Origin: Forficula auricularia
Taxonomy: Eukaryota > Arthropoda > Insecta > Dermaptera > Forficulidae
DNA length: 64,000 nt
Reading direction: 5' to 3'
NCBI GenBank assembly: GCA_024734495.1
Contig: JALMQS010000085.1
Location: forward strand, 26,070,902-26,134,901
This document shows positions 33,762-44,616 of the stretch, one piece after another (the first letter of the stretch is position 1; each line of letters starts with the position of its first letter). The notes under the pieces are model-generated. The model saw only the letters and a list, made by a program, of their open reading frames with translations, made no database searches and was not told where the DNA came from. The translations under genes and the position numbers were made by a program.

Positions 33762-33894
33762 CGAGGGGTGAACCGCGATTGGAATAAGGTGTACACCGTC
33801 TTTGGAATTATTTTGGAATTCATTAGATAATCTATTGTCATTTATTTGGAAGTGGAAGCAGGTGTACACTATTTTAGGTCGCGGTTCACCCTCG
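33762..33894. mobile_element. 133-bp MITE with 8-bp target duplication, copy 1
   Basis: Ends CGAGGGGTGAACCGCGATT and the inverted GCGGTTCACCCTCG are flanked by ATAGTCCC on both sides (33754-33761, 33895-33902). Internal inverted words AGGTGTACAC and GTGTACAC strengthen the palindrome. The 8-bp duplication suggests mobilisation by a hAT- or P-type transposase encoded elsewhere. Confidence 0.85.
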
Positions 33895-34101
33895 ATAGTC
33901 CCTATCTCCCAACAATTTCATGGTTTCGAAAATCGCATGATTTATATGGTTCTTAACTCCTTATATTATTTTATTATATTCAATATTTGTTATGGTTTTT
34001 ATATTTATTACAATTCATTCAGTATCAAAAGGCAACCGCATTGTGATCTTGCTGCTTGCTGATCAAGAAAGATCCACCACATAGAGAAGATGAGGCTTAG
34101 C

Positions 34102-34265
34102 CGAGGGGAGAACCGCGATTGGAATAGGTGTACATGTCTTTGGAATTATGTGGAATTATTTTTGAATTCATTAGATAATGGCCCTTCATCTATTGTCTTT
34201 TACTTGGAAATGAAAGTTCAAGTGGAAGTAGGTGTACACGATATTAGGTCGCGATTCACACCTCG
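34102..34265. mobile_element. 164-bp MITE, copy 2 of the same family
   Basis: Same family as 33762-33894: CGAGGGGAGAACCGCGATTG at the left and GTCGCGATTCACACCTCG at the right, flanked by GGCTTAGC on both sides (34094-34101, 34266-34273). It differs from copy 1 by internal insertions. The two insertions lie only about 200 bp apart in the same orientation. Confidence 0.85.
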
Positions 34266-34273
34266 GGCTTAGC

Positions 34274-35050
34274 TATGGAGAAGAATTTCCATCACTTGGA
34301 AGTTGTTTCTACCAAATTTAGAATAAAAAATAAAAATAAAAAAAATAATAATAATACTCGTAAGTATTCATAGACAAAATTATTTTTATTCATATTTTTA
34401 GATTATTATTTTTCAAAGATCATGAATCATGACACTTTCTTAAATCCTAATGAATTAGTGAAACTTCAAATTAGAGAAATCACATAACTAATCATTATCA
34501 ATTCAATACGAAAAACTGGTTTAAGGCCATTCTTGTTTTATGAGAGACGGTCACAACGAAGCTATATAGTTTCCTAGTTCCTACAAAACTAAAAACGAAA
34601 GCAAAAGCACCCTTTGCAAAGGAAAAAATATCTCGTTCACAGTGATTAACAAACCAGAAAAAAGCTTGCTTTGTCTTATTAATAATAAAGTTGCCACAGT
34701 TGCTAATTATAACAATGGCCAGCCTGCTTTTATTCATGCAATGAGGATACGCTCTAAAGCAGTGGTGCGTAAACTATTTATATTTGCGACTATCTTAGAA
34801 ATTCCACACGACCTTGAAAACTTTTTAACTGATTAGGAAATATAAGAATACTAATAATTTACTTATTACTGCAGATAATAATTTATAATACACAATAAGG
34901 ATAGTAACTCATTTTTAACAAATTTTTATTTATTTAATGCAAGAACTTTCGAAAAACAGGAGCAAACCCTATAGGTATAGTCCATCTATATTATGAAAGG
35001 TAAAGAAAAACATTTCAAGGTTTAGGTCGAAAGTGACTGTTGATACCTAT
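34274..35050. other. Intergenic, no supported gene
   Basis: Open frames lie on both strands at 34498-34836 and overlap each other; neither shows a domain, a promoter or credible splice sites. The block 34500-34790 is somewhat less AT-rich, which may point to decayed coding or transposon sequence. Confidence 0.3.
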
Positions 35051-35058
35051 ATTAAAAG

Positions 35059-36704
35059 TAGAGATGTTACGGAGCTTCGTCTCCGACTCCGAAAGGTCGG
35101 AACTTCCGATTGATTTTACACATTCGACTCGGACTTCGGCTCCGATAATTCTGAATCGGAGGTTATAACGAAGATCGAAAGATTCGATCGCGGCCAGCCA
35201 AAGCTCGCACCTACAAGTTTTGACTTGTCGGCCGGGGAATCCCCTCACGCCAGTATATTTTTCTATTGTTGCATCTTACTTATGTAAGTGTATTATTATT
35301 TATATTTGGCTGATTAAAGAGATTGATTACTGAATTATATTTCTATTATTTCATTAGGCCTCCCCTTAACAGTTAGTTAAATACATCTCTCTTCTACTCA
35401 GTGCAGGATTTACGTATAAGCTACACAAGCTATAGCTTAGGGCCTCCACTTTCTTGGGGACCCTCAAAAAAATTGTCAGAGTGAGCAATTGTCTTATATA
35501 CTTAAATATACTGCAGCGTTATTTGTCCCAATGACACACTTCCGTTTAACACATTGGTAAATAGGATGTTGTTGGAAAAGTAAAAATATTTTATTCTATA
35601 TCTAATTAAGTATTATTAGAATTTACTCTTATTTCATATTTTTTTCTTGCTATTTTTAGAAATCACCAATCAGAATTTACAAAATTTGAGTGGAAAATTT
35701 TAGGGTTTCTTACCGAAAATGGTAAAGAACTTGTGGTTAGATGTGAGACTTTAAGGGTTGTTATCAGTAACCAATACTAGTTTGCCGATGTTTTAAAACC
35801 TAACTAACAGCTTGTTGTTAGCTAAATGCACACGACTATGTCGCAGGAAAAATTAGTCGATTTTAGTAATCTGAGTATGGAAGACGATAAACTGCGATCT
35901 CTTTCAACGAAATATTCGACCAATTTTCCACCGTTAAAAGTAGAAAAAAATACTATAATGATTTTGATGTTTTTGATGTGATTGAATGTATTTAAACCGG
36001 AAATATAATATTATAGGATTTATTTTGAAGAAGAATATATTTTGGCTTGAATGGATTACTAAGATGATGGACGCTTTGGCGGGATCTAGTATATACTTGG
36101 ATGCGATCTTCAGAGATTAAAATCTCTATTGGTTGCCTCAAGGAAGAATGCTTTTTGCAAAATAATAACAAATGCTTTAACAAGAAGGTGCACTTAAGTA
36201 GTAAAATGAATATTTAAAAATAATGGCACTAAGCCCGTATTTATTAATCTTTCGTTACAATTATTCGGCGCTAACTATTTGGTGTACTTATCAAGTCTCA
36301 TGAGTTATTAGTCGTGTATAAATTTTAATCCGATTGAAATAAAGAAAGGGGGTGTAAATTAGTCATGTCGCAAAATAAATATTTTAATCGTTCATATCTC
36401 GTCTTTGGTAAGTCGCAGAGCCTTGAAATTTGAAACTTAGCTAATTAGAAGCAAAGTTACCGAGCATCGCTCGGAGCTCCAGGCACTGTTTATTATACGC
36501 ATATAAAGAGATAATAATAAGTGTAATTTTGAGATTTTTTATAATTAAACTTTTTTTGTGTGAGGGGGGTGAGCAAAAAATGTTGTGCTTAGGGCCCCAC
36601 AATACCTAAATCCGGCCCTGCTTCTACTTCGACTCCGATAAATCAAATTTAAAATCTCCTGTTCTGACTCCGGTTCCGGTAAACCCACCTCCCTAACATC
36701 CCTA
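35059..36704. mobile_element. Outer hAT-like element, split by a second element
   Basis: The ends TAGAGATGTTACGGAGC and CTCCCTAACATCCCTA form terminal inverted repeats; the 8-bp target duplication ATTAAAAG is exact (35051-35058, 36705-36712). Subterminal regions carry multiple CTCCGACTCCG or ACTCCGGTTCCGG words on both sides. Without the nested insertion it would be about 416 bp, a non-autonomous hAT. Confidence 0.85.
35399..36620. mobile_element. Inner hAT-like element nested in the outer one
   Basis: The ends CAGTGCAGGATTTACGTATA and TACCTAAATCCGGCCCTG are inverted repeats, with exact flanking CTTCTACT on both sides (35391-35398, 36621-36628). GGGCCTCC and GGGCCCCAC follow subterminally. 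Around 35838-35900 one frame reads MSQEKLVDFSNLSME, resembling the C-terminal tail of ZMYM-like hAT transposases. The rest is decayed and includes the repeat shared with 32870-33040. It inserted after the outer element. Confidence 0.8.
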
Positions 36705-36712
36705 ATTAAAAG

Positions 36713-37690
36713 ATTGAAAGCTTCAAGTTGCTGGAAAGACGAAGGAGGGACGAATGTTTGATTTCTAATTTGGCAGCAAAGTAGTGTTAAGAGTTAGATA
36801 ATCGAGAATTTCTTACATATGAGGCATTAAGGGGATTGGTTGACTTTAATCGTCAGAAGAAACTTAGGAAATTAAGGTTGTGGTAAACTACTTTCAAGAT
36901 TTGTTTGGAGTAGAATGGGATTTAGTACAAAATGATGGTAGACATATGTGAAGACTTCAAAACTCGGTTTTGAGATACTTTTATCAATTTTTTTATAGAT
37001 CAAAAGATTAATTCGCGCCCTTCACAACTTTTCTACCATGACAGGACTCTCTCTTTAGTAGAGAACGTCATATTTGGCGGACATAAGTAGATAACATAAG
37101 AAGTAGGCTGGCTCCCGTACTGAACATTATAAAAGTCATCTTTACGAACAACCGCATAAGAACATTTTTAATTCAGGGGGTTGTGGGAACGAAATTCATG
37201 CAGTTTCGGCAGAGACGAAGATGATTAATTGAAGTTTTCACAGACAAGTTTCATTTTAAAAATTTTACATATATTTGTATGAAATAAATTCATCTATTTT
37301 TTTTTTTTAATGATATTGATGTGAGAAGGAGATACACCAGAAGGTCCATCCCCTAAAGGCCTGTATGGGCTGGCCCCTCCATCGTGAAAAGAACAGAGTA
37401 GAAGGAAAAGAGCCGGGATCACGAGCCAAATCTCAGAAAGTTAGATATAGTCCAATTTACTATGTATTTAGGGGCTTCGAGCAGTGGTAAATTCTCCGTG
37501 CGACAAATTAGGTTAAATTTATCTCCCACTTAATTAGTTCTTATTGATCCAAAAATTCGAATATTTATAGTATATGTATATGCCAAAATGGTAAAAAAAA
37601 AATACATCAATAAAAATTATCATAATAATTTTTGTAAAAAGTAAAATATCAGAATAAAAAAAAAAATCGAATTCAAGGGGTAGACAAAAA
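36713..37690. other. Intergenic, decayed repeat sequence
   Basis: No supported gene. The block 37320-37450 (AAGGAGATACACCAGAAGG, AAGAGCCGGGATCACGAG) is GC-richer and could be an old retroelement. Low-complexity A/T runs occupy 37590-37680. Confidence 0.35.
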
Positions 37691-37696
37691 CATGAA

Positions 37697-37924
37697 TTAT
37701 CCCTTCTGGACAATGTACCACTGTTTGGGTATACTCTCATCATTTATGCGACAAACATTGAAGACCCAACTATTATCAATCCAATAAGAATTCATCTATG
37801 TACAAGATTTTATACCTGCTAAAAGAGAGATCTTTTTACCTTAGGAATGAATTCTCGGTTGAATTGTTTGTCCTGTTGACTTTGGTACAACTCCTGACCA
37901 CACATTTGACAAAGGCTATCTCCA
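37697..37924 (-). CDS. Two possible exons of an unidentified gene
   Basis: On the minus strand a strong acceptor (TTCTGTTGTCTTTCAG) opens an exon, 37840-37924. It reads 28 residues with a Cys pair, CQMCGQELYQSQQDKQFNRE, and ends at donor AAG/GTAAAA. After only 44 bases a second acceptor (TTGTACATAG) opens 37697-37795, reading MNSYWIDNSWVFNV and PKQWYIVQKG before TAA. The phases agree. The 44-base intron is unusually short, so alternatively the first exon may splice on to the phase-compatible exon at 31609. The family is unknown. Codon use looks natural, unlike the surrounding repeats. Confidence 0.35.
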
Positions 37925-38227
37925 CTGAAAGACAACAGAAAAATAAACAAATAGAAAATCATTTCATAAAAAGAATGAGAACAGCGCAGTCAATATTTTA
38001 TTTTAAAACTCAACTTATTTTAACTTGAATATACGTATTATAAGGTAGAAATTCAACTAGAACACTCTTATCATCAAATAGGTTACTATAATAGAGTTAT
38101 AAATATTATTATTTATTATCGTAAATAAGATAAAACCAAAAACCATACCTACTTTCTGTGAATTAAAATTAACTTTAATTTGAAAGTTTATAATAGTACA
38201 ATTGTAAATTCATATCAAGAATGTTCT

Positions 38228-38285
38228 TATAATTGTAGAAGCCCTGAAGAAGTCGGCAAAGTCGACGAAACGTTGGTGGATAAAT
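38228..38285 (+). ncRNA. Hammerhead-like motif, copy 3 (non-cleavable form)
   Basis: CTGAAGA at 38244-38250 is followed by one extra A, stem GTCGGC/GTCGAC with the same AAA loop, and GAAAC at 38267-38271. Compared with copies 1 and 2, stem positions 2 and 3 have changed on both strands so that pairing is kept. After GAAAC the sequence GTTGGTGG lacks a GTC-type cleavage triplet. This copy would not self-cleave by the standard rule; it may be a relic or a different family of the same structure. Confidence 0.45.
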
Positions 38286-38394
38286 AAAAAAGTCACACAT
38301 AAAAAACTTGTCCTTATTTTCCCAATATAAACTTTCAAATTAATACAAATTATGGACGGAAATGATAATAATAATTAACTTTAATGTTGGGTTT

Positions 38395-38930
38395 CTACCG
38401 GGTCGTTTTGGACTCTGTAAATTGTAGTAAGTTTTGAAAAAAAAATAAGATTTCAAAAGTTGCGCAATGATATGAGGGACTGAATAAATCATTGTGAGGT
38501 GATAGTTTAATACAGCCGTAATTCGAAAACAGAAGGGTGTATAAAGTTTGTTCGAATGTTATAATTTTCAAAACGAAGGACATTTTAGATTTTGGGCTTT
38601 CAAATTTACAGATGAAAATGTGAAAAATCAGAAAAAAAAATCGGAGCATTATGTAAGAAAAACGTTTGTAGATAATGAGCTGAAATTTGGCATAAAAATG
38701 ATATGAATAACCAGACCTTTCTGGCAATTTTCAACTTTCTAGTTTAATCTTTTTAATGATTAAAAATTGTCAAATCATCAAAATATGCAGTCTTGAAATT
38801 TCTTGAAAAAGTTTCTCAGATTTTCTAACGAAAAAAATTAAATAAAACAAGTTTAATTTATGTGAAAAACTATCGATAATGGACTTTACAATTTTCTGCC
38901 TGACCTCTTTTGGAATATACACATTTCTTC
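38395..38930. repeat. Interspersed repeat of CAAAATGTCCTTCG type, decayed
   Basis: The minus open frame at 38395-38727 is rich in Phe/Tyr/Leu and falls in repeat-like DNA (ATAATGAGCTGAAATTTGGC resembles phrases at 50490-50700). I do not support it as a gene. Confidence 0.35.
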
Positions 38931-38932
38931 AA

Positions 38933-39821
38933 CTTAAGGATTTGTAAATGAATACATTTGTGTGTCAAAGCCACTTCTCGGTCAAATTTGATATAAATCG
39001 AAGAAGCGTAGACTAGCAGACATTTTGAGAAAACAATTATTATTTCGAAAAAAAAGAAGAAAAAAAACGCTTATTTCATGCACGATCACAATACTTGACC
39101 ATACACCCTGTATGGTAAAGTAAAAAATGATTAGCCATACCCTTATCCGGAAAAAAAATTAAACTTATATACTTTAAAGAGTGAACTAATAATAATAAAA
39201 ATAATAATATTTTCAAAAATTTCTATAAATATCGTTTTGTTATTTTTTAACAAATGTAATCAACGCCTACGTTAAATCTTATGAAAATTATAATTTTGAA
39301 AAAATCTAGCGCACGCGCGCTTTCTACTTTTTACTCCCTCTTTCGCTGGTTTAATAAATGCGCTGTTGCCAAAATGTTTTTAGTGAGAATTTTTTATATA
39401 CATTTTTCATTATTTATTCCTTATTATCTCAGAAACTGTGTTGTAACTATGAATGAAATTGTCTTAAAATATGTATTGGTTATTGTTTAATGTTGGTTTA
39501 GTTTTTTATAAAAATTGTACGAAGGGTTTCTTAATTATAATTAAATATGTATGTAAACTTTCCGATATCCCGTATAGTGCAATGCTAAAGAGCCCGAAAA
39601 AATCGATTTTTGAAATTAAATATCTCCGGAACTGTATTGTTCATCAATTTCGTTTTGCCACTAATCGATGCACAAGTATTTCAATAATAATATATCTAAA
39701 TTTCAGAAAAATCCTACGAAAACGCATTTGGCGGAACAACTACCTTAAGGATTTGTAAATGAATACATTTGTGTGTCAAAGCCACTTCTCGGTCAAATTT
39801 GATATAAATCGAAGAAGCGTA
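38933..39821. repeat. Identical 78-bp direct repeat flanking about 730 bp
   Basis: The block 38933-39010 (starting CTTAAGGATTTGTAAATGAA, ending GAAGAAGCGTA) recurs without a visible mismatch at 39744-39821. Between them are a repeat tail (GCACGATCACAATACTTGAC then CATACACCCTGTATGG), AT-rich DNA and two short plus open frames (39281-39490, 39471-39758) with no recognisable domain. It may be a recent duplication, or an insertion bounded by duplicated flanks. Confidence 0.7.
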
Positions 39822-40099
39822 ACTCTTTTATTTTCATAATAACAAAATATTGAAGCTCGCTTCCCTCCTCTCTTTTGTTTTGAGGCACTACATTCAATCT
39901 TCCTCTATACGTATTCACAGGCACCTTCAACTCAGACTCAATACATTAAATCTCTTCTTTTTAACTTTTCTTGATGTGAGAGTCACTTCTGAGCTCAATT
40001 CCGAATAAAAGATGTTACACCTTCTTGCACCAATATCATAAAAAAATTAATAATATAAATAATAATAATTAAAAAAAAATAAAGTATCTACACAGATCG

Positions 40100-41058
40100 T
40101 AAATAGGAGAGATCGGGGCAAGACGGGGTACTTACAAACAGCTGCAGTGACTAAAAAAAAACACAATTGAATCTCAAAAGTAGGTCTTTATTAGAACAAT
40201 ATTATATAGTATTTATGGAATTTAAATCAACCTTATATTTTCAAAATTAAATGAAATAAAAAATGTTTACTTACATAAATTGAAAATCTCATCTTGCCCT
40301 GCCCAGGTAAGATGGGGTTAGCTTTTACATTACATCACAAAGATGAACAGCTTCATCGTCCACGGCCTCCTCCCCCGAACACGAACAATGAGCCCATTTC
40401 TGGCATTGCCAAAACACTTAATCCATCCTTCATTTCAGAGGTTCCCAAACTGGAGCCGCGAAGCTTCATAATTAATTGAAGACATTTGGCCTAATAAGAT
40501 AAAAAAAAAATGAGAAGCTAAAAATTTATTTATTATTCATTTTTATCTCTTACTTACTAAAAGACATACATAAAGCGGAAAAATTTAACTATGACACTCT
40601 CGAAAAAATCTGAAATGATTACAAAAGGTCCCATGTGGTCTGATTTTCATAGAAAAATAAACTATTAAATGTATATTAAAATAAACTATTAATTCCTAAG
40701 ATATTTTTATCGATTCTAATATATTAAAAGAGTATTTAGAGAGACCAAACACGGTATTTATTTTGATATATGTATAATACTTTTACTTAGGGCGCCATGG
40801 AAAAATTTTAAATGAAAAAAGGGGCCTAGACTAGGAAAAGTTTGGGAATCCCTGCTTCATTTAATAATGAATATAAATATCCACAATAAAAGCAATCGGT
40901 ATCACCACGGTATCAGAAGTCTCTTTCTTTTGAGGTGAGGCCTAGTTTTAGGTCTAGTTCTCTCACTTTTAAGGTCAATTTTTTCATGTTTGCTAGTTGA
41001 TGGCGCAGAGTCAAAATTATTTTCCAAGATAGGGTACTACCCCGTCTTGGCCCACTGA
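40100..41058. mobile_element. Probable DNA transposon with GGGGCAAGACGGGGTA ends, hosting a MITE
   Basis: GGGGCAAGACGGGGTACTTA at 40115 and TACTACCCCGTCTTGGCCC at 41035-41055 are inverted; a further TCTTGCCCTGCCC lies at 40290. The exact outer ends and target duplication were not resolved. The MITE 40436-40854 is nested inside. The plus open frame 40294-40479 is not supported. Confidence 0.5.
40436..40854. mobile_element. 419-bp hAT MITE with exact 8-bp target duplication
   Basis: CAGAGGTTCCCAAACTGG at the left and AAGTTTGGGAATCCCTG at the right are terminal inverted repeats; CTTCATTT flanks both sides (40428-40435, 40855-40862). It shares its body with 12106-12595 but lacks that copy's 270-bp insertion. 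No coding frame. Confidence 0.85.
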
Positions 41059-41197
41059 CGACTTTTAGAGTTTTTGCTGTCTGCGAAGGGTTAGGTTTTG
41101 AATAAAATAAAATTCAACCACTGTAAAAATATCCTTATAAACTACGCATTTGACTAATATGATGATAAATATTTTCTCTAGATTACTACTTACCAAT

Positions 41198-41856
41198 ATA
41201 TATGTTTTTGGGGCTGAATTCAAATCTGAGAACTCTCACCAAAATTTTGTGACTCAGCATTGTAAAAAAATGCAAAATAAAGGTGAAAATTTCCAATTTT
41301 TGCTGTTTTTTGATTATAACTCGGAAACTATCAACTTTTCGTAAATACTTTTAATTTGTAAAATGAAAGTTAATAAAATTTCCTGCGAAATTTCATTATT
41401 TAGTTTTTTCTCCACCAACGTTCAAATATAAATCCAAGTCGGGAGCCTCCTGATCAATTAAAAACTCGCATCTTTACATTTTCCCATTTTGACCATGAAT
41501 GAGCACATTTTCGACAAAGACCACTCTATACATTTTTAAACTAGATTAAATTTGCTTCAATTCAAACAAATTTTCATCTTAATTAGATAAATGCTAATCC
41601 GTGCAATAATGAGGTTGTTTTGAAAAACCGCAATTTTTTTTGCAAAAAATCTCAATTTTTCCTTTATAAAATGAAAACCACTCGTCCTAGAAACTTGATT
41701 CCTCATTCTCTAGGAAATTTTGTTGACTTGAACGTTTACTTGAAATTTTTGATGGATATCCAAGCATTTTCCATGACGGGATATGAACCGGAATCCTCAG
41801 AAGTGTCATGGGAAATGCTGGATATCTTTAAATCTAAGAGTTTATGCAAAAACTGA
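41198..41856. repeat. Diverged relative of the MITE at 5071-5800
   Basis: Shared phrases in the same order are AAATCTGAG, CCACCAAAATTT-type, GTGAAAATTTCCA, TATCAACTTTTCGTAA, CGACAAAGACCACTCTATAC, TTAAATTTGC and GGATATCCA with TTTTCCAT. The GTCCAGTCAAAT ends are absent. The plus open frame 41620-41856 is derived from it. Confidence 0.6.
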
Positions 41857-41985
41857 GTGAGGGTAACCCCTGACCCCCACCACTACACCCCCACTTCGCC
41901 CCCACCCCACCCGCTCCTCCCACCCCCCGGACCCCCCACAACTGCACCTCCCACATCCACCCCACCTCTCACCCAGTTTTTGCAT
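41857..41985. repeat. C-rich low-complexity tract
   Basis: Almost all C, A and T on the plus strand, with many CCCCACC and CCCACCC words; the minus strand is G-rich and could form G-quadruplexes. It is followed by ACCCAGTTTTTGCATTTCTA, the complement of the phrase that precedes the G-rich block at 60890, so the two blocks belong to one repeat family. The Pro-rich open frame across it is not a gene. Confidence 0.7.
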
Positions 41986-42284
41986 TTCTATCTTTTTCTA
42001 ATGGTCTACATATTGCATGTGTATATTTGTTTACTCGTACACCAATTTGCCCACATTCGTTCATATTGAATAACATTATAAAAAAATAAATAGGAAAATC
42101 ATAATAAAAAAAAATAGGATCTGAAATAAATACATAAAATTAAATAAGATTTGTTTCCAAGCTATATAAAAAAAAAGAGCCACTTCAACCACTTTATTTG
42201 TAATTACACCTGTTTTATTATGATTTAGACACCTGTTAATTAAAAAAAAAAAAAAATTCCTATTTTTTTTATTTTTTTTTTATA

Positions 42285-43540
42285 AATTTTATTAAACCAT
42301 TTATTTTACATGAATCAATGTATACATTGTATTTCAGCTTCGACTCCGGAGATTACTTCTCCACCATCGACTGTCCTTGATCATCTTTTTAGTCCTTATT
42401 TTTAATAAGAGGAAAAAACTAATTAAATAAAAAAAAACCTCTTTTCCGATAATTATTTCAATTCCATATTGATTCCCACCCTCTCCCCCCTAATTTTAAT
42501 ATATATATTTTTTTATTTTTTATTTTTTATTAAACCAATTATTTTACATTAATGTATACATTGTATTTTAGCTTCGATTCCGGAGATTACCTTCTCCACC
42601 ATCGACTGTCCTTGATCATCTTTTTAGTCCTTGTTTTTAATAANNNNNNNNNNNNNNNNNNNNNNNNNNNNNNNNNNNNNNNNNNNNNNNNNNNNNNNNN
42701 NNNNNNNNNNNNNNNNNNNNNNNNNNNNNNNNNNNNNNNNNNNTCCACCATCGACTGTCCTTGATCATCTTTTTAGTCCTTGTTTTTAAAAAGAGGAAAA
42801 AAATAATTAAATAAAAAAAAAACCTCTTTTCCGATAATTATTTCAATTCCATATTGATTCCCACCCTCTCCCCCCTAATTTTAATATATATATATTTTTT
42901 TATTTTTTATTTTTTATTAAACCAATTATTTTACATTAATGTATACATTGTATTTTAGCTTCGACTCCGGAGATTACCTTCTCCACCATCGACTGTCCTT
43001 GATCATCTTTTTAGTCCTTGTTTTTAATAAGAGGAAAAAAATAATTAAATAAAAAAAAAACCTCTTTTCCGATAATTATTCCAATTCCATATTGATTCCC
43101 ACCCTCTCCCCCCTAATTTTAATATATATATATATATTTTTTTTTATTTTTTATTAAACCAATTATTTTACATTAATGTATACATTGTATTTTAGGTTCG
43201 ACTCCGGAGATTACCTTCTCCACCATCGACTGTCCTTGATCATCTTTTTAGTCCTTGCTTTTAATAAGAGGAAAAAACTAATTAAGTAAAAAAACCTCTT
43301 TTCGAATAATTATTCCAATTCCATCATTCTCATCCACCCTAATTAATTAATTTATTAAACCAATTATTTTACATTAATTAATGTATACATTGTATTTTTT
43401 GCTTCGATTCCGGAGATTACTTTTCCACCATCGAGTGTTCTTATTCATCTTTAGTTCTTGTTTTTAATAAGAGGAAAAATCTAATTAGATAAAAAAAACT
43501 CTTTTCCGATAATTATTTCAATTCCATTATTCCCCAATCA
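42285..43540. repeat. Minisatellite of about 237-bp units, interrupted by an assembly gap
   Basis: Units begin with ATTAAACCA at 42291, 42529, 42916, 43153 and 43354, giving periods of 238, 237 and 201. Each has ATGTATACATTGTATTT, CTTCGAYTCCGGAGATTAC, CCACCATCGACTGTCCTTG, AATAAGAGGAAAAA and CCTCTTTTCCGATAATTATT, then a C-rich stretch and a TA run. The last unit is shorter and more diverged. A gap of 100 N sits inside unit 2-3. Confidence 0.9.
42644..42743. other. Assembly gap, 100 N
   Basis: A run of exactly 100 N, the usual placeholder for unknown length. Sequence stops at about unit position 114 and resumes at about position 69, so at least roughly 190 bases, plus any number of whole units, are missing. 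The array length in the organism is therefore unknown. Confidence 0.95.
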
Positions 43541-44388
43541 AGTCGATTGGTTGTATCATTCATCTCCATCCTATCTTCTCATCCACCCCAATTTTAATAT
43601 ATATATATATATTAATATTTGCTATAACCTATAAGTGGGTTTTAAAATTAAAAAATCAATTAAAAATAAAAGATAATTGAAAAAAATGTAAACAAACTTT
43701 TTTATTGAGATTTTCATCTATCAATAATTACTTTAATTAAGAAAAGATCAATTAAGATTAAATTTGTCGAGGTCCAGTCCTAGACAGCTCGTTTTCTCAT
43801 CCTCAAAACTTGTTAATAGAATTTGTTTCATCAAAATCTGTAGAGACGTTTTCAAAATAGAACTAAGACACAAATATATATATAAACAAATAATTTTTGC
43901 TCGTTTAATAAGAGTAGATAAAATATAAAATAAATAAAAAAGATTAAATTTTTATCCGGGAATATGGTTTTTGACCTCGGTGCACGTAAGATATTATTTT
44001 AGGTCCTTTTTTAAACTAGTTATCTCAAAAAAAAAATAATAATAATAATTTTTATCAAATTTTTCCCGAAAGAAAATATTTAAAAAATTTTGAGAAATTA
44101 TTTAATTTAGTATAAATTTTATAAAAATATATATTTTATTTTTTTTGAAAAAGAATATTAAGTATATTGTATTGATTTATTGAATCTATTAAATATTGTT
44201 ACAAACTCTTAAAAAATTTAAGCCCAAACCGATGGTTCTCATTTTTTTATTTTCTTATTTTTTTATTTTTAATTTAGAATTCTTAATAAACGTTTTTTCA
44301 CTTTTTATAGTACAGATTTGATAGAGAGTAGTAAAAATAATACAATTATCAATTATAATATATTTTGGCAATTAAGAAAAAGTGGTTT
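43541..44388. other. AT-rich intergenic DNA
   Basis: No gene or repeat end recognised apart from TA runs at about 43600-43615. This is the upstream flank of the secreted protein gene that starts at 44617. Confidence 0.4.
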
Positions 44389-44394
44389 TTAAGT

Positions 44395-44616
44395 GAAGGT
44401 AGATCCAAAAGATTCAGCAGGAAGTATCTGGTCAAGCCCTGTGGCTGTCTCATGTCTAAGTGAGGCTTCTACCCTGATAATCCGATATGGTTCGATGCAA
44501 GAGGAAGAGAAAGGGTTTCGCCGGCTAGGCGAAGCTCCCGAATCATATAAAATGTGCGAGCACCCAAACAGAAGGCAGTTGAGTTGCTCACTCACTTCTA
44601 TCTCCATTCACTTAAG
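44395..44616 (+). promoter_or_regulatory. Promoter of the plus-strand cuticle-type gene
   Basis: TATAAAA at 44546-44552 lies 31 bases ahead of an arthropod initiator, GCAGTTG, with the probable start at the A of CAGT (44577). The leader is about 40 bases to the ATG at 44617. The whole block, from GATTCAGCAGGAAGTA through TGATAATCCGATAT and GAGAAAGGGTTTCGCCGGC, is conserved in the inverted paralogue at 57353-57590. That argues that the conserved region is regulatory. The open frames through it on both strands are not genes. Confidence 0.75.

Noticed and set aside
38395..38727. Minus-strand open frame of 110 codons
   Set aside because: Phe/Tyr-rich translation of a decayed repeat, with no domain.
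41857..42069. Pro-rich protein
   Set aside because: Arises from a C-rich low-complexity tract shared with a G-rich repeat elsewhere.
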